A DNA stretch of 64,000 nucleotides from Sphingobium sp. HWE2-09 (GTDB lineage: Bacteria > Pseudomonadota > Alphaproteobacteria > Sphingomonadales > Sphingomonadaceae): the NCBI RefSeq assembly GCF_035989265.1, contig NZ_JAYKZX010000003.1, forward strand, positions 1,922,001-1,986,000. The letters run 5' to 3'. Under the pieces are notes generated by a model. The model worked only from the letters and a program-made list of their open reading frames with translations. It made no database searches and was not told the origin of the DNA. Below, piece by piece: positions 53,334 through 60,584 of the stretch (position 1 is the first letter of the stretch; every line of letters begins with the position of its first letter). The position numbers and the translations under genes were made by a program.

Positions 53334-53750
53334 ATGGAAGAGCATTCGATAAGCCTGAACGCTAAAGAGTGGTCAGAGGTCTCTCGTGCGTTCGAGGAGT
53401 CTTCGCGACGGGCTCCCGCGCGCAGGCCCGCGCCGCGATCAGCCGCCGCTCTAATGGGCAGAGTGGCGTCGCTCGTGCTGGGGCCACGGCCTCCCGAGGA
53501 GCCGGACACCCCGAAGCGGCAAGTACTACGACGCTTCGTCGCAGCCACCCTCGCCCGGCAAGGGCTCGCCGAAGAGCATGTGCCTGCGCTCCTGTCGTTT
53601 GGATTGAACCGAAGGCAGGTCGAGGCTCTCGCCATGCTCCATGTTCCAAAACAGAGACCGCGCGTTCCTTTGGCAGTGCAACGATCCGACGCTGCGCCCC
53701 TATTCCAAAGAATGGGCCCGACTGGAGGCTCGTCTGATGGCGTCGGGTGA
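53334..53750 (+). CDS. hypothetical protein (138 aa)
   Basis: Starts MEEHSISLNAKEWSEVSRAFEE with AAGGAG five bases upstream; continues with an Arg/Pro-rich linker and RQVLRRFVAATLARQGLAEEHV, then FGLNRRQVEALAMLHVP. The second half looks like a helical, possibly HTH-like domain. No family recognised. The opposite-strand frame over this region lacks an RBS and family resemblance and is judged a shadow. Confidence 0.6.
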   Translation: MEEHSISLNAKEWSEVSRAFEESSRRAPARRPAPRSAAALMGRVASLVLGPRPPEEPDTPKRQVLRRFVAATLARQGLAEEHVPALLSFGLNRRQVEALAMLHVPKQRPRVPLAVQRSDAAPLFQRMGPTGGSSDGVG

Positions 53751-53843
53751 TCAAGCGCGGGATCCTCGCCGCGTGGCAGCGGCACCATGTCACACAACAT
53801 GCCGCTACATCGTCAAGACATCGACCTGATGAGGACTACAGCC

Positions 53844-54389
53844 ATGCGCGCCCGACGCGATCCGTTCACAGCAGACCTTGTGGCAACTGACTTATTGGGG
53901 AGGCGTCGGGACTTCGATCGTGCCCTCCCGCAACTCCGACGTTTTGCCTCGCGCCTGCTACCTTCCACCATGGAGACCGAAGAGGTGATATCAAGGGTCC
54001 GCGATGCGTGGGAAATGACGCAGGGTTCCTTCGACGCGCCGCTAAGGCATCTTCTGCGGCTCGTCGCACAGGCCTGCATCGAGCGGCAACGCGAGATCGC
54101 CCGCATCGAGCCAGGTGGCGCAGACGAAGATCCGGCTGTCGTGGCAATCGCCGATGCGGCTGAAGTGTCGCTACTGATCGCGCTCAACCGATTGCCTCGG
54201 AGAGCCCGCGAGGCCTTCGTGGCCTCCGTACTCGGCCGGGCGACACCTTCCGTGCAGGCTGACGCGGACCTCGCCTCGCAAGAGATGCGGTCAGCTCGCC
54301 CCCATTTCGAGAACTTGACCCCCACCCTTCTTTTGACAGTGGTCGAGACCGACAAGAGTGAAACGCTCGACGACGCAGAAGCTAGGTAG
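53844..54389 (+). CDS. sigma-factor-like (ECF/PhyR-N type) protein
   Basis: About 181 residues (start 53844, or the in-frame ATG at 53829 or 53787). FDRALPQLRRFASRLLPSTMETEEVISRVRDAWEM resembles sigma region 2 of ECF factors or the sigma-like half of PhyR. LIALNRLPRRAREAFVASVLGRATPSVQADADLASQEMRSA resembles region 4, with a degenerate HTH. No receiver domain is present. It may be a divergent sigma factor or an anti-sigma decoy. It ends 2 bp before the MscS channel gene. Confidence 0.55.
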   Translation: MRARRDPFTADLVATDLLGRRRDFDRALPQLRRFASRLLPSTMETEEVISRVRDAWEMTQGSFDAPLRHLLRLVAQACIERQREIARIEPGGADEDPAVVAIADAAEVSLLIALNRLPRRAREAFVASVLGRATPSVQADADLASQEMRSARPHFENLTPTLLLTVVETDKSETLDDAEAR

Positions 54390-54391
54390 GC

Positions 54392-55837
54392 ATGTCTACA
54401 TCGACATCGCTTGCGCTGATAGGCGCAGCCATCGGCGCTGCGGCGCTTCTAGCCGCCTGTTTGAGGCGCGCCGGAGCGCGGTGGCGGGCCGGTGCCGCCG
54501 GAGCAATGCTCACGGCGCTCAGCATAGTCTATCTGACAGACGGAGGTACGCCGTTCCTATCGCCGACAGGCGAGGTGTCGCGACATGGAGCCGCAGACCA
54601 AATCCTGGCTGGGTTCTGGTGGATCCTGGCCGCGATCGGCCTTTCGTTCCTGCTGCAATACACGCTGGGCCACGATGGCCGCTCCCGACAGAGCCGTCTT
54701 CTCTCCGATCTCCTATCGGCCGCCGTCTACCTTGGCGCGCTCCTCGCTGTGATGAGCTTCGTCCTCAGGCTGCCACTGTCTGGATTGGTCGCGACCTCGG
54801 GCATTGTGGCGGTCGTACTCGGCCTAGCGCTCCAAAGCACCCTTGCGGACCTCTTCTCCGGAATTGCCGTCGGCGTGGAGCAGCCGTTCCGTCTCGGAGA
54901 CCGCATAAACGTCGATGGCGGCGTCGAAGGCACGGTATCGCAAATAAACTGGCGCTCGATCCGGATCTCCACCGACGACAACGACGTCGCGATCATTCCG
55001 AACAGCACCATCGCCAAAGCGCGCATCATCAACCAAAGCTACCCGTCGTGCCGTCGGGGCATGCAGTTCGAGATCGCCGTGAGCGCCCATGGCGATCCCG
55101 AACGCGCGATCGCATTGATCACTCACGGACTGCTCCTGACACGCTCGGTGAGCGAGACCCCGAAGCCCTCGGTCGGTCTCCTTCGTCTATCACCGCGAAG
55201 CAACGTCTACGGCGTGCACGCCCTCGTCGATGACATGAGAACGCTCGGACGGACGAAGAGCGAAGCACTTCAGCACATCAGATCGCGTCTTCTGCAAGCC
55301 GGTCTTCTACTCCGCGATCCGCTTCCGCCGACCGTGGAGGTCCGAGACCCCATTGCCTCCCTGTCACTGTTCGCAAGCTTGACTGCGGATCAGATCAGCA
55401 CCCTGCGCGAATGTGCCGAACTTCGTCACCTACCTACCGGGACGCCTCTGTTCGAGCAGGGGGACATCGATACCAACCTGTACGTCCTAACCGATGGGGT
55501 GCTGGAGATCAGCCGAAAAGACGAAGCCGGGCGGATTGAGGTCGGCGGCCGTATCGGAGGGGGTGACTACATCGGAGAGATCGGGCTCATGACGGGAGCC
55601 GCCAAGCAGGTCTCGGCGATTGCCAAGACGCATTCCAACGTGCTGGTTATTGGGAAAGCGGCGCTGGATCCGCTGATTGAGTCGCTGCCCAAGCTGGGGG
55701 AGGCCTTCAAGGCGTCGGTCCAGAGAGGGTATGTCCTGCTTGAACATGGTCGGGTGGTTCAACCTGTCGAATATACGCACGGGTTGACCGACATCCTTCC
55801 CCGGCTCCGCGCGTTCTTCCATCCAACCAATCCTTAG
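54392..55837 (+). CDS. MscS-type mechanosensitive channel with cyclic-nucleotide-binding domain
   Basis: Protein of 481 residues: about four N-terminal TM helices, the MscS pore and beta domains (SGLVATSGIVAVVLGLALQSTLADLFSGIAVGVEQPFRLGDRINVDGGVEGTV is the pore helix/beta junction), then a cNMP-binding domain (LFASLTADQISTLRECAELRHLPTGTPLFEQGDIDTNLYVLTDGVLEI, then GGRIGGGDYIGEIGLMTGAAKQVSAIA) from about residue 325. Channels of this type may be gated by cAMP or cGMP in addition to tension. Follows the sigma-like gene by 2 bp. Confidence 0.9.
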   Translation: MSTSTSLALIGAAIGAAALLAACLRRAGARWRAGAAGAMLTALSIVYLTDGGTPFLSPTGEVSRHGAADQILAGFWWILAAIGLSFLLQYTLGHDGRSRQSRLLSDLLSAAVYLGALLAVMSFVLRLPLSGLVATSGIVAVVLGLALQSTLADLFSGIAVGVEQPFRLGDRINVDGGVEGTVSQINWRSIRISTDDNDVAIIPNSTIAKARIINQSYPSCRRGMQFEIAVSAHGDPERAIALITHGLLLTRSVSETPKPSVGLLRLSPRSNVYGVHALVDDMRTLGRTKSEALQHIRSRLLQAGLLLRDPLPPTVEVRDPIASLSLFASLTADQISTLRECAELRHLPTGTPLFEQGDIDTNLYVLTDGVLEISRKDEAGRIEVGGRIGGGDYIGEIGLMTGAAKQVSAIAKTHSNVLVIGKAALDPLIESLPKLGEAFKASVQRGYVLLEHGRVVQPVEYTHGLTDILPRLRAFFHPTNP

Positions 55838-55889
55838 GCCAGGCAAGGCTACCGTGCTGATGCGCGTCACGGAGATGCAAGACGCGATC

Positions 55890-55920
55890 TGGACTTGTAA
55901 CGGTTTTGTGCCGGTGACCT
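55890..55920 (+). repeat. IS3-family left terminal inverted repeat
   Basis: 31 bases starting TGGACTTGTAACGG; matches the reverse complement of the right end at 57088-57118 with a single T/C difference. Confidence 0.92.
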
Positions 55921-55954
55921 GAGCGATTAGAGCTCGCAACAGGAGACCGACGAT

Positions 55955-56227
55955 ATGATCAAACATAGCGAAGAGTTTAAGCAGGAGGCGGTTCGTATAG
56001 CGCTGACCAGCGGGTTGCCGCGCGACCGAGTTGCATCTGATTTGGGGATAGGGAAATCGACGCTCGGCAAATGGGTGTCGCAGTATCGGCCCAGTGATCT
56101 GGTTTCAGCGCCGCAGGTAGATCTGGCACGTGAGAATGAACGGCTTCGCCTAGAGAATCGTGTGCTCCGGGAGGAGAGGGAAATCCTAAAAAAGGCCACG
56201 CAGTTCTTCGCGAGCCAAAAGCCGTGA
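55955..56227 (+). CDS. IS3-family transposase OrfA
   Basis: HTH protein of 90 residues: EEFKQEAVRIALTSGLPRDRVASDLGIGKSTLGKWVSQY followed by a leucine-zipper-like coiled coil (LARENERLRLENRVLREEREILKKATQFF). Near its end it carries the slippery heptamer A_AAA_AAG (56188-56194), with a GGAGG-like stretch about 10-20 bases before it, for programmed -1 frameshifting into orfB. Confidence 0.95.
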   Translation: MIKHSEEFKQEAVRIALTSGLPRDRVASDLGIGKSTLGKWVSQYRPSDLVSAPQVDLARENERLRLENRVLREEREILKKATQFFASQKP

Positions 56228-57081
56228 AGTTCGCTTTTGTGCATAGCTGGCGGCATCGCTGGTCTGTTGAGTTGCTCTGCCGTGTCATGCTTGTCAGTGA
56301 GCGCGGATATCGTTCCTGGCGCTCGCGACCGGTCAGTCGGCGGGAGCGGACGGACATGAAAGTGCTGGCCCATATCCGGGAACAATACAGCCTTAGCCTC
56401 GGCAGCTATGGTCGTCCGAGGATGACTATGGAGTTGAAGGAGGTTGGGCTCGACGTTGGCGAGCGCCGGGTCGGGCGGCTGATGAAGATCAACGGGATCA
56501 AGCCGGTCCGCACGCGCAAGCACAAGGTTACGACGGATAGCGAACATCGCCTGGGTGTCGCGGCGAACTGGCTGGACGGGGATTTTGCCGCCGATGCGCC
56601 CAACCGTAAATGGGCAGGCGACATCACCTATATCTGGACGTCGGAGGGCTGGCTCTACCTTGCCGTTATTCTTGACCTGCATAGCCGTCGCGTCGTGGGT
56701 TGGGCTGTCAGCGACAGGATGAAAAAGGATCTGGCGATCAGGGCCCTAGATATGGCGGTGCGCCTGCGTCAGCCTCCGGAAGGCTGCCTTTTCCATTCGG
56801 ATCGCGGCAGCCAGTATTGTTCTTACGATTATCAAAAGAAACTGCAGGCCTATGGCCTACAGCCATCGATGAGCGGCAAGGGTAATTGCTATGATAATGC
56901 ATCTGTCGAGACGTTCTTCAAATCCTTGAAGGCGGAACTCATCTGGCGGCAGAACTGGCAAACGCGGCGTCAGGCGGAAGCTGCCATCTTCCAGTACATC
57001 AACGGGTTCTACAACACCCGCCGCCGACACTCATATCTGGGCGGCGTCAGCCCGCTCGCGTTCGAAGCCAAGGTGGCATAA
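56224..57081 (+). CDS. IS3-family transposase OrfB (DDE catalytic part)
   Basis: Catalytic domain of 285 residues with an HTH_21 region (LSLGSYGRPRMTMELKEVGLDVGERRVGRLMKINGI) and an rve DDE core: Asp in WAGDITYI, Asp in FHSDRGSQY, Glu in NASVETFFKSLKAEL, and the C-terminal IFQYINGFYNTRRRHSYLGG. Starts with GTG overlapping the orfA stop, but is expected mostly as an OrfAB fusion by frameshift. Confidence 0.95.
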   Translation: MKFAFVHSWRHRWSVELLCRVMLVSERGYRSWRSRPVSRRERTDMKVLAHIREQYSLSLGSYGRPRMTMELKEVGLDVGERRVGRLMKINGIKPVRTRKHKVTTDSEHRLGVAANWLDGDFAADAPNRKWAGDITYIWTSEGWLYLAVILDLHSRRVVGWAVSDRMKKDLAIRALDMAVRLRQPPEGCLFHSDRGSQYCSYDYQKKLQAYGLQPSMSGKGNCYDNASVETFFKSLKAELIWRQNWQTRRQAEAAIFQYINGFYNTRRRHSYLGGVSPLAFEAKVA

Positions 57082-57087
57082 TAAGAT

Positions 57088-57118
57088 AGGTCACCGGCGC
57101 AAAACCGTTACAAGTCCA
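57088..57118 (-). repeat. IS3-family right terminal inverted repeat
   Basis: 31 bases ending CCGTTACAAGTCCA, reverse complement of the left end with one mismatch. Confidence 0.92.
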
Positions 57119-57125
57119 AACGCCG

Positions 57126-57347
57126 TCACAAACGATGCAGCAGTTCGCCCGTCGCCCTTACGATGAAAGCATCCCTATCGACGGTATCGAGAACCTCCCC
57201 CGTGCACAGCCGCCATTGGCGCCTGCCTATGACCCACCGGGGTCCGCGGTGTCCCCGCCACCGATCCGACAGGCGGAACTCGATCGCGCTTAGCCAGGTG
57301 CCGTCATCACCGACAACCCGCACGCTATCGAGTTCCTCATCCTGCAT
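57126..57347 (-). CDS. small hypothetical protein after hmp
   Basis: Protein of 73 residues (MQDEELDSVRVVGDDGTWLSAIEFRLSDRWRGHRGPRWVIGR...). It starts 3 bp after the flavohemoglobin stop on the same strand and ends 7 bp from the right end of the IS3 element. Beta-rich composition with several Trp residues; no family recognised. Probably part of the NO-response operon. Confidence 0.65.
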   Translation of the reverse strand: MQDEELDSVRVVGDDGTWLSAIEFRLSDRWRGHRGPRWVIGRRQWRLCTGEVLDTVDRDAFIVRATGELLHRL

Positions 57348-57350
57348 CGC

Positions 57351-58565
57351 CTATGCCGCCATGAGTTCGTCGGCGGGTCCGAAGAACTCGTAGTGGATGC
57401 GATCGGAAGGCACGCCTGCCAGTGCCAGTTCGGCGACGAATGCGCGGAGGAACGGCTTAGGCCCGCATAGGAACACGTCCGCCTGCGTCAGTGGCGTGTT
57501 CTCGCGAAGCCAATCGATGGAAATGAAACCCTCGCCCTGGTGGGACTCCCCAAGGACATCGCATTGCTGGGGCGCACTGTAGAACGTCGAGACATGGAGG
57601 TTCTGGCAACCCTTGGCCAGTTCACGCACCTCGCGGTCCAGAGCATGGGTGTCGCTGTTCACCGTGCCGTGGACATAATGCGCATCGACGTGGGGATGAT
57701 CTTGGACGATCGCCTCCGCCATGCTGACCATCGGCGTTAGGCCAACGCCGCCGGACAGTAGAACGACTGGTCGCTGCGGGGCATCGGAAAGGAAGAAGTC
57801 GCCCGCCGGCGGAGTTGATTCCAGGACATCGCCTTCCTCGATGGAATCGTGGAGGAAGCGCGAACCGCCCTGGCCGTTCTCCTCCCTCTTGACCGATATG
57901 CGGTAGTGGTCATCATTGGGTCCGCAGGAGATGGAGTAGTTGCGCTTGAGGTCCGGCGAGCCGTCTGGCTTCAAGCGGAAGGTGAGGTATTGCCCGGGCT
58001 TGTGACGCAGCACGGGCCCACCATCCTCTGGACGCAGAACGAATGAGGTGATGACACTGCTCTCGCGGATCTTCTCGGCTACAACGAAGCGGCGCCAGCC
58101 GGTCCAGCCCCCTTCAGACGCCATTATCTCGTCCCTAAGGACCACCTCCCTCGCCTTCAGGATATTCGCGAGGAACCAATAGGCCTCGCCCCAAGCAGCG
58201 AGTATCTCGTCCGATGCCGCATCACCGAGCACTTCTTTGATCGCCGCGAGCAATGCATTGGCGACGTAAGGATAGTGCTCGGGAAGGATATGATAGCCGA
58301 CATGCTTGTAAGCGATGCGCTCCACGACCGGAACAAGCACGCCTAAGTTCTCGATATTCTGGGCATAGGCCAAAATGGCCGCCGCAAGCGCATGGACCTG
58401 AGCACCGCTCTCCCCCTGGTTGGCATGGTTGAAGAGGGCCTTGATGTGTTCGTCCTGAAAAAGGCGAGCGTACATCGCAGTCGTGATGGCGGTGCCGTGC
58501 TCGGCGAGCGCGGGAACGGTGGCCTTGACGATGGCGATGGTGGCGGCGGAAAGCGGTTCGGTCAT
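57351..58565 (-). CDS. hmp: Nitric oxide dioxygenase (flavohemoglobin)
   Basis: Flavohemoglobin of 404 residues that oxidises NO to nitrate using O2 and NAD(P)H. The globin domain (residues 1-138) has the distal FNHANQGESGAQ region and proximal His in RIAYKHVGYHILPEHYPYV; the FAD domain has PGQYLTFRL and RNYSISCGPND; the NAD domain has VLLSGGVGLTPMVSM and FLCGPKPFL. The ATG at 58565 follows AAGGAGACTGAG. Cytoplasmic. It lies downstream of the truncated hemoglobin in the NO module. Confidence 0.96.
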   Translation of the reverse strand: MTEPLSAATIAIVKATVPALAEHGTAITTAMYARLFQDEHIKALFNHANQGESGAQVHALAAAILAYAQNIENLGVLVPVVERIAYKHVGYHILPEHYPYVANALLAAIKEVLGDAASDEILAAWGEAYWFLANILKAREVVLRDEIMASEGGWTGWRRFVVAEKIRESSVITSFVLRPEDGGPVLRHKPGQYLTFRLKPDGSPDLKRNYSISCGPNDDHYRISVKREENGQGGSRFLHDSIEEGDVLESTPPAGDFFLSDAPQRPVVLLSGGVGLTPMVSMAEAIVQDHPHVDAHYVHGTVNSDTHALDREVRELAKGCQNLHVSTFYSAPQQCDVLGESHQGEGFISIDWLRENTPLTQADVFLCGPKPFLRAFVAELALAGVPSDRIHYEFFGPADELMAA

Positions 58566-58720
58566 CTCAGTCTCCTTCATGGATGATCACCCGCGCGGAA
58601 GGCGCAGGCGCAGTGGACGAGTTTCCAGGATTCCGGTCGTGAAAGAGACCGGACCGTGGGATAGGTTAGAGCTGCCGGGGAATAGGTGGATCCGACAGAA
58701 CTCGCGACGCGATGAAGTCG

Positions 58721-59113
58721 TCAGGTGGCGGCCGTGGTCGGAGATCGCCTGTATCTCATGGCGAGCTGGAAGCTCTCGGCGATGCGCCCCGCCTTGGCCT
58801 GCACAGCGGCAGCGCCCGGAGGCGGCAGCATCTCCTCAGCTGTCTCCCGCCAAAGTTCCAGCCATCGGGCAAACCGATCCGGCGTCATGGCATCGGCATG
58901 CAGGAGGTGGAGAGCAAGCGGACTTCCCTTGTACCGCCCGCTCGTCAGCATGATCGAGGACCAGAAGTCGGTGAGCCTCGCATGGTGGTCCTCCCAATCG
59001 CTGACATGGGCATCGAACACAGGAGCAAGGAGCGGATCGCTACGCACTCGACGATAGAATGCCAGGACCAGCGGTCGTATCATCGCCTCATCAATAAACG
59101 GGGGATGCGCCAT
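58721..59113 (-). CDS. group III truncated hemoglobin
   Basis: Truncated globin of 130 residues with the group III pattern: VLAFYRRVRSDPLLAPVFDAHVSDWEDHHARLTDFWSSIML, then YKGSPLALHLLHADAMTPDRFARWLELW, including the proximal His and the conserved Trp. A role in NO or peroxynitrite handling is likely from context: same strand upstream of hmp, with NsrR-like boxes directly upstream. The convergent-looking plus-strand frames are shadows. Confidence 0.92.
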   Translation of the reverse strand: MAHPPFIDEAMIRPLVLAFYRRVRSDPLLAPVFDAHVSDWEDHHARLTDFWSSIMLTSGRYKGSPLALHLLHADAMTPDRFARWLELWRETAEEMLPPPGAAAVQAKAGRIAESFQLAMRYRRSPTTAAT

Positions 59114-59127
59114 TGAGCGACTCCATT

Positions 59128-59150
59128 AAGGTGCTATTTGACTGCACCTA
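59128..59150. promoter_or_regulatory. NsrR-like operator 1
   Basis: 23-bp inverted repeat with arms AAGGTGC and GCACCTA around nine bases; 15 bp from the truncated hemoglobin start. It resembles the NsrR pattern AAGATGC-N9-GCATCTT. An nsrR gene lies 0.9 kb away. Confidence 0.7.
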
Positions 59151-59163
59151 TCTTCAATCTAAA

Positions 59164-59186
59164 AAGGTGTAAGTCAACTGCATCTT
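59164..59186. promoter_or_regulatory. NsrR-like operator 2
   Basis: 23-bp inverted repeat with arms AAGGTGT and GCATCTT; in the middle of the divergent gap. Right arm is a perfect NsrR half-site. Confidence 0.72.
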
Positions 59187-59208
59187 TTCTGTTGCACCAT
59201 TTCCTTTA

Positions 59209-59231
59209 AAGGGGCATACGAATTACACCTT
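59209..59231. promoter_or_regulatory. NsrR-like operator 3
   Basis: 23-bp imperfect repeat with arms AAGGGGC and ACACCTT, 49 bp before the alternative oxidase start. Weakest of the three copies. Confidence 0.55.
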
Positions 59232-59280
59232 TAGCGACTCGCCCTTCCGACGGGCCGCGCAGCAAAGGGAGGAAATCGAG

Positions 59281-59961
59281 ATGTACGAGAAAATCGCCGT
59301 TAGCATCGAACACCGCAAACCCGAGGATTTCGGAGATCGCGTCGCCTGGGGCTTCACCAAGACCCTGCGCTTCTTCGCGGACTTGATCTTCCAGCAGAGG
59401 CATACCCACCGCGCCATTGTGATCGAGACGGTCGCTGCGGTCCCCGGCATGGTAGGTGCCACCTTGACCCATCTGAAGTGCCTTCGCCGGATGGTCGATG
59501 ACAACGGGTGGATCCGCACGTTGATGGAGGAAGCCGAGAACGAGCGGATGCACCTCATGACCTTCATCAAGGTCGCGCAGCCGAACATGTTGGAGCGGCT
59601 CCTCATCCTTCTCGTCCAGTGGGGATTCTACTGTGCCTTCTTCGGCATCTACCTTGCCGCTCCGCGTATTGCCCATCGCGTCGTCGGCTACTTCGAGGAA
59701 GAGGCCGTCATCAGCTACACCCACTTCCTGCAGGCCATCGACGCCGGTGAGATCGCCGATCGCCCCGCCCCTGCCCTTGCCATCCACTATTGGAAGCTGC
59801 CAGCCGATGCCACGCTGCGGGACGTCGTGCTTGTCGTCCGCGCCGACGAAGCGCATCATCGGGACGTCAATCATGGCTTCGCGGATGAGCTGGGTGGCCA
59901 GGAAGCTCGCGATGTCGCCCCTTATCCCGAACATGCTGAAGAACTACACGTTGCAGCCTGA
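59281..59961 (+). CDS. Alternative oxidase (ubiquinol oxidase)
   Basis: Diiron quinol oxidase of 226 residues that passes electrons from ubiquinol to O2 without proton pumping and resists NO and cyanide. Iron-binding residues are visible: Glu49 (VIET), Glu88 and His91 (AENERMH), a Glu of the [11 protein letters not shown] segment (139-141), and Glu190 with His193 ([11 protein letters not shown]). Two hydrophobic membrane-association helices lie in [17 protein letters not shown] and [19 protein letters not shown]. Divergent from the truncated hemoglobin across three NsrR-like boxes; followed by nsrR. It would sustain respiration while NO blocks cytochrome oxidases. Confidence 0.95.
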   Translation: MYEKIAVSIEHRKPEDFGDRVAWGFTKTLRFFADLIFQQRHTHRAIVIETVAAVPGMVGATLTHLKCLRRMVDDNGWIRTLMEEAENERMHLMTFIKVAQPNMLERLLILLVQWGFYCAFFGIYLAAPRIAHRVVGYFEEEAVISYTHFLQAIDAGEIADRPAPALAIHYWKLPADATLRDVVLVVRADEAHHRDVNHGFADELGGQEARDVAPYPEHAEELHVAA

Positions 59962-60060
59962 ATTCGGTCACTCTCCGACCATGCCTCCTGCGGTCCGGCT
60001 TGAGCCGGGCCGCTTTGTGCGTCATGCCCTCGCGATGCCTTCGAACGACGGAATTGCCCC

Positions 60061-60546
60061 ATGCAGCTAACCCGCTACACCGACTACGCCATGCGTGTCC
60101 TTCTACATGTGGGCGCACGCGACGAGGGAGACCTGTCTTCGATCCAGGAGATCGCAGACGTGTACGGCGTGTCCAAGGATCACCTCAAGAAGGTCGCTCA
60201 GAATCTAGGTCAGGCCGGGCTTCTCATAACCGTGCGTGGCAGAAATGGCGGACTGCGGCTGGGCCGGCCGGCCAGTGACATCACCATTGGACAAATCGTC
60301 CGCCACACCGAGAGCGGCTTCAACTTGGTCGATTGCAGTTCCTGCATCATCGCTACGGCCTGTACCCTTCCCCAAATCCTGAACGAAGCTACGCGGGCCT
60401 TCCTCGAAGTGCTGGACAAGTACACCCTCGATGACGTTCTCAAGCGCCGAACGGACCTTCGCGGGTTGTTCGATCGATCCGCTCCACTGAAGGACGTGAT
60501 CCAGTCCGTGGCCGAGGAAGACGACAATTCCAACAGCCCGAATTAA
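60061..60546 (+). CDS. nsrR: NsrR, nitric-oxide-sensing Rrf2 repressor
   Basis: Rrf2-family regulator of 161 residues: MQLTRYTDYAMRVLLHVG, wHTH with IQEIADVYGVSKDHLKKVAQNLGQAGLL, wing VRGRNGGLRLGRP, and three cysteines Cys92, Cys95 and Cys101 (LVDCSSCIIATACTL) that would hold an NO-sensitive iron-sulfur cluster. Its position after the alternative oxidase gene and near three matching operators supports NsrR, rather than IscR. Confidence 0.92.
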   Translation: MQLTRYTDYAMRVLLHVGARDEGDLSSIQEIADVYGVSKDHLKKVAQNLGQAGLLITVRGRNGGLRLGRPASDITIGQIVRHTESGFNLVDCSSCIIATACTLPQILNEATRAFLEVLDKYTLDDVLKRRTDLRGLFDRSAPLKDVIQSVAEEDDNSNSPN

Positions 60547-60584
60547 CCCGGGTCAACCACCCGAATGAAATCGTCTGCAACTCC

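Larger units (their letters stand above)
55890..57118. mobile_element. complete IS3-family insertion sequence (1229 bp)
   Basis: Bounded by near-perfect 31-bp inverted repeats that begin TGGACTTG and end CAAGTCCA, with one mismatch. It contains orfA and orfB in -1 phase and a slippery heptamer, the standard IS3 layout. Flanking bases (GATC on the left, AACG on the right) show no target duplication, suggesting an old insertion or a rearrangement. It sits between the MscS gene and the flavohemoglobin operon and does not disrupt a visible gene. Confidence 0.93.

Noticed and set aside
53174..53800. 208-codon minus-strand frame
   Set aside because: Competes with the plus-strand 53334-53750 gene, which has a good RBS and a more protein-like sequence.
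55886..57122. Target-site duplication around the IS3 element
   Set aside because: Flanks GATC and AACG do not match, nor do the three-base flanks ATC and AAC.
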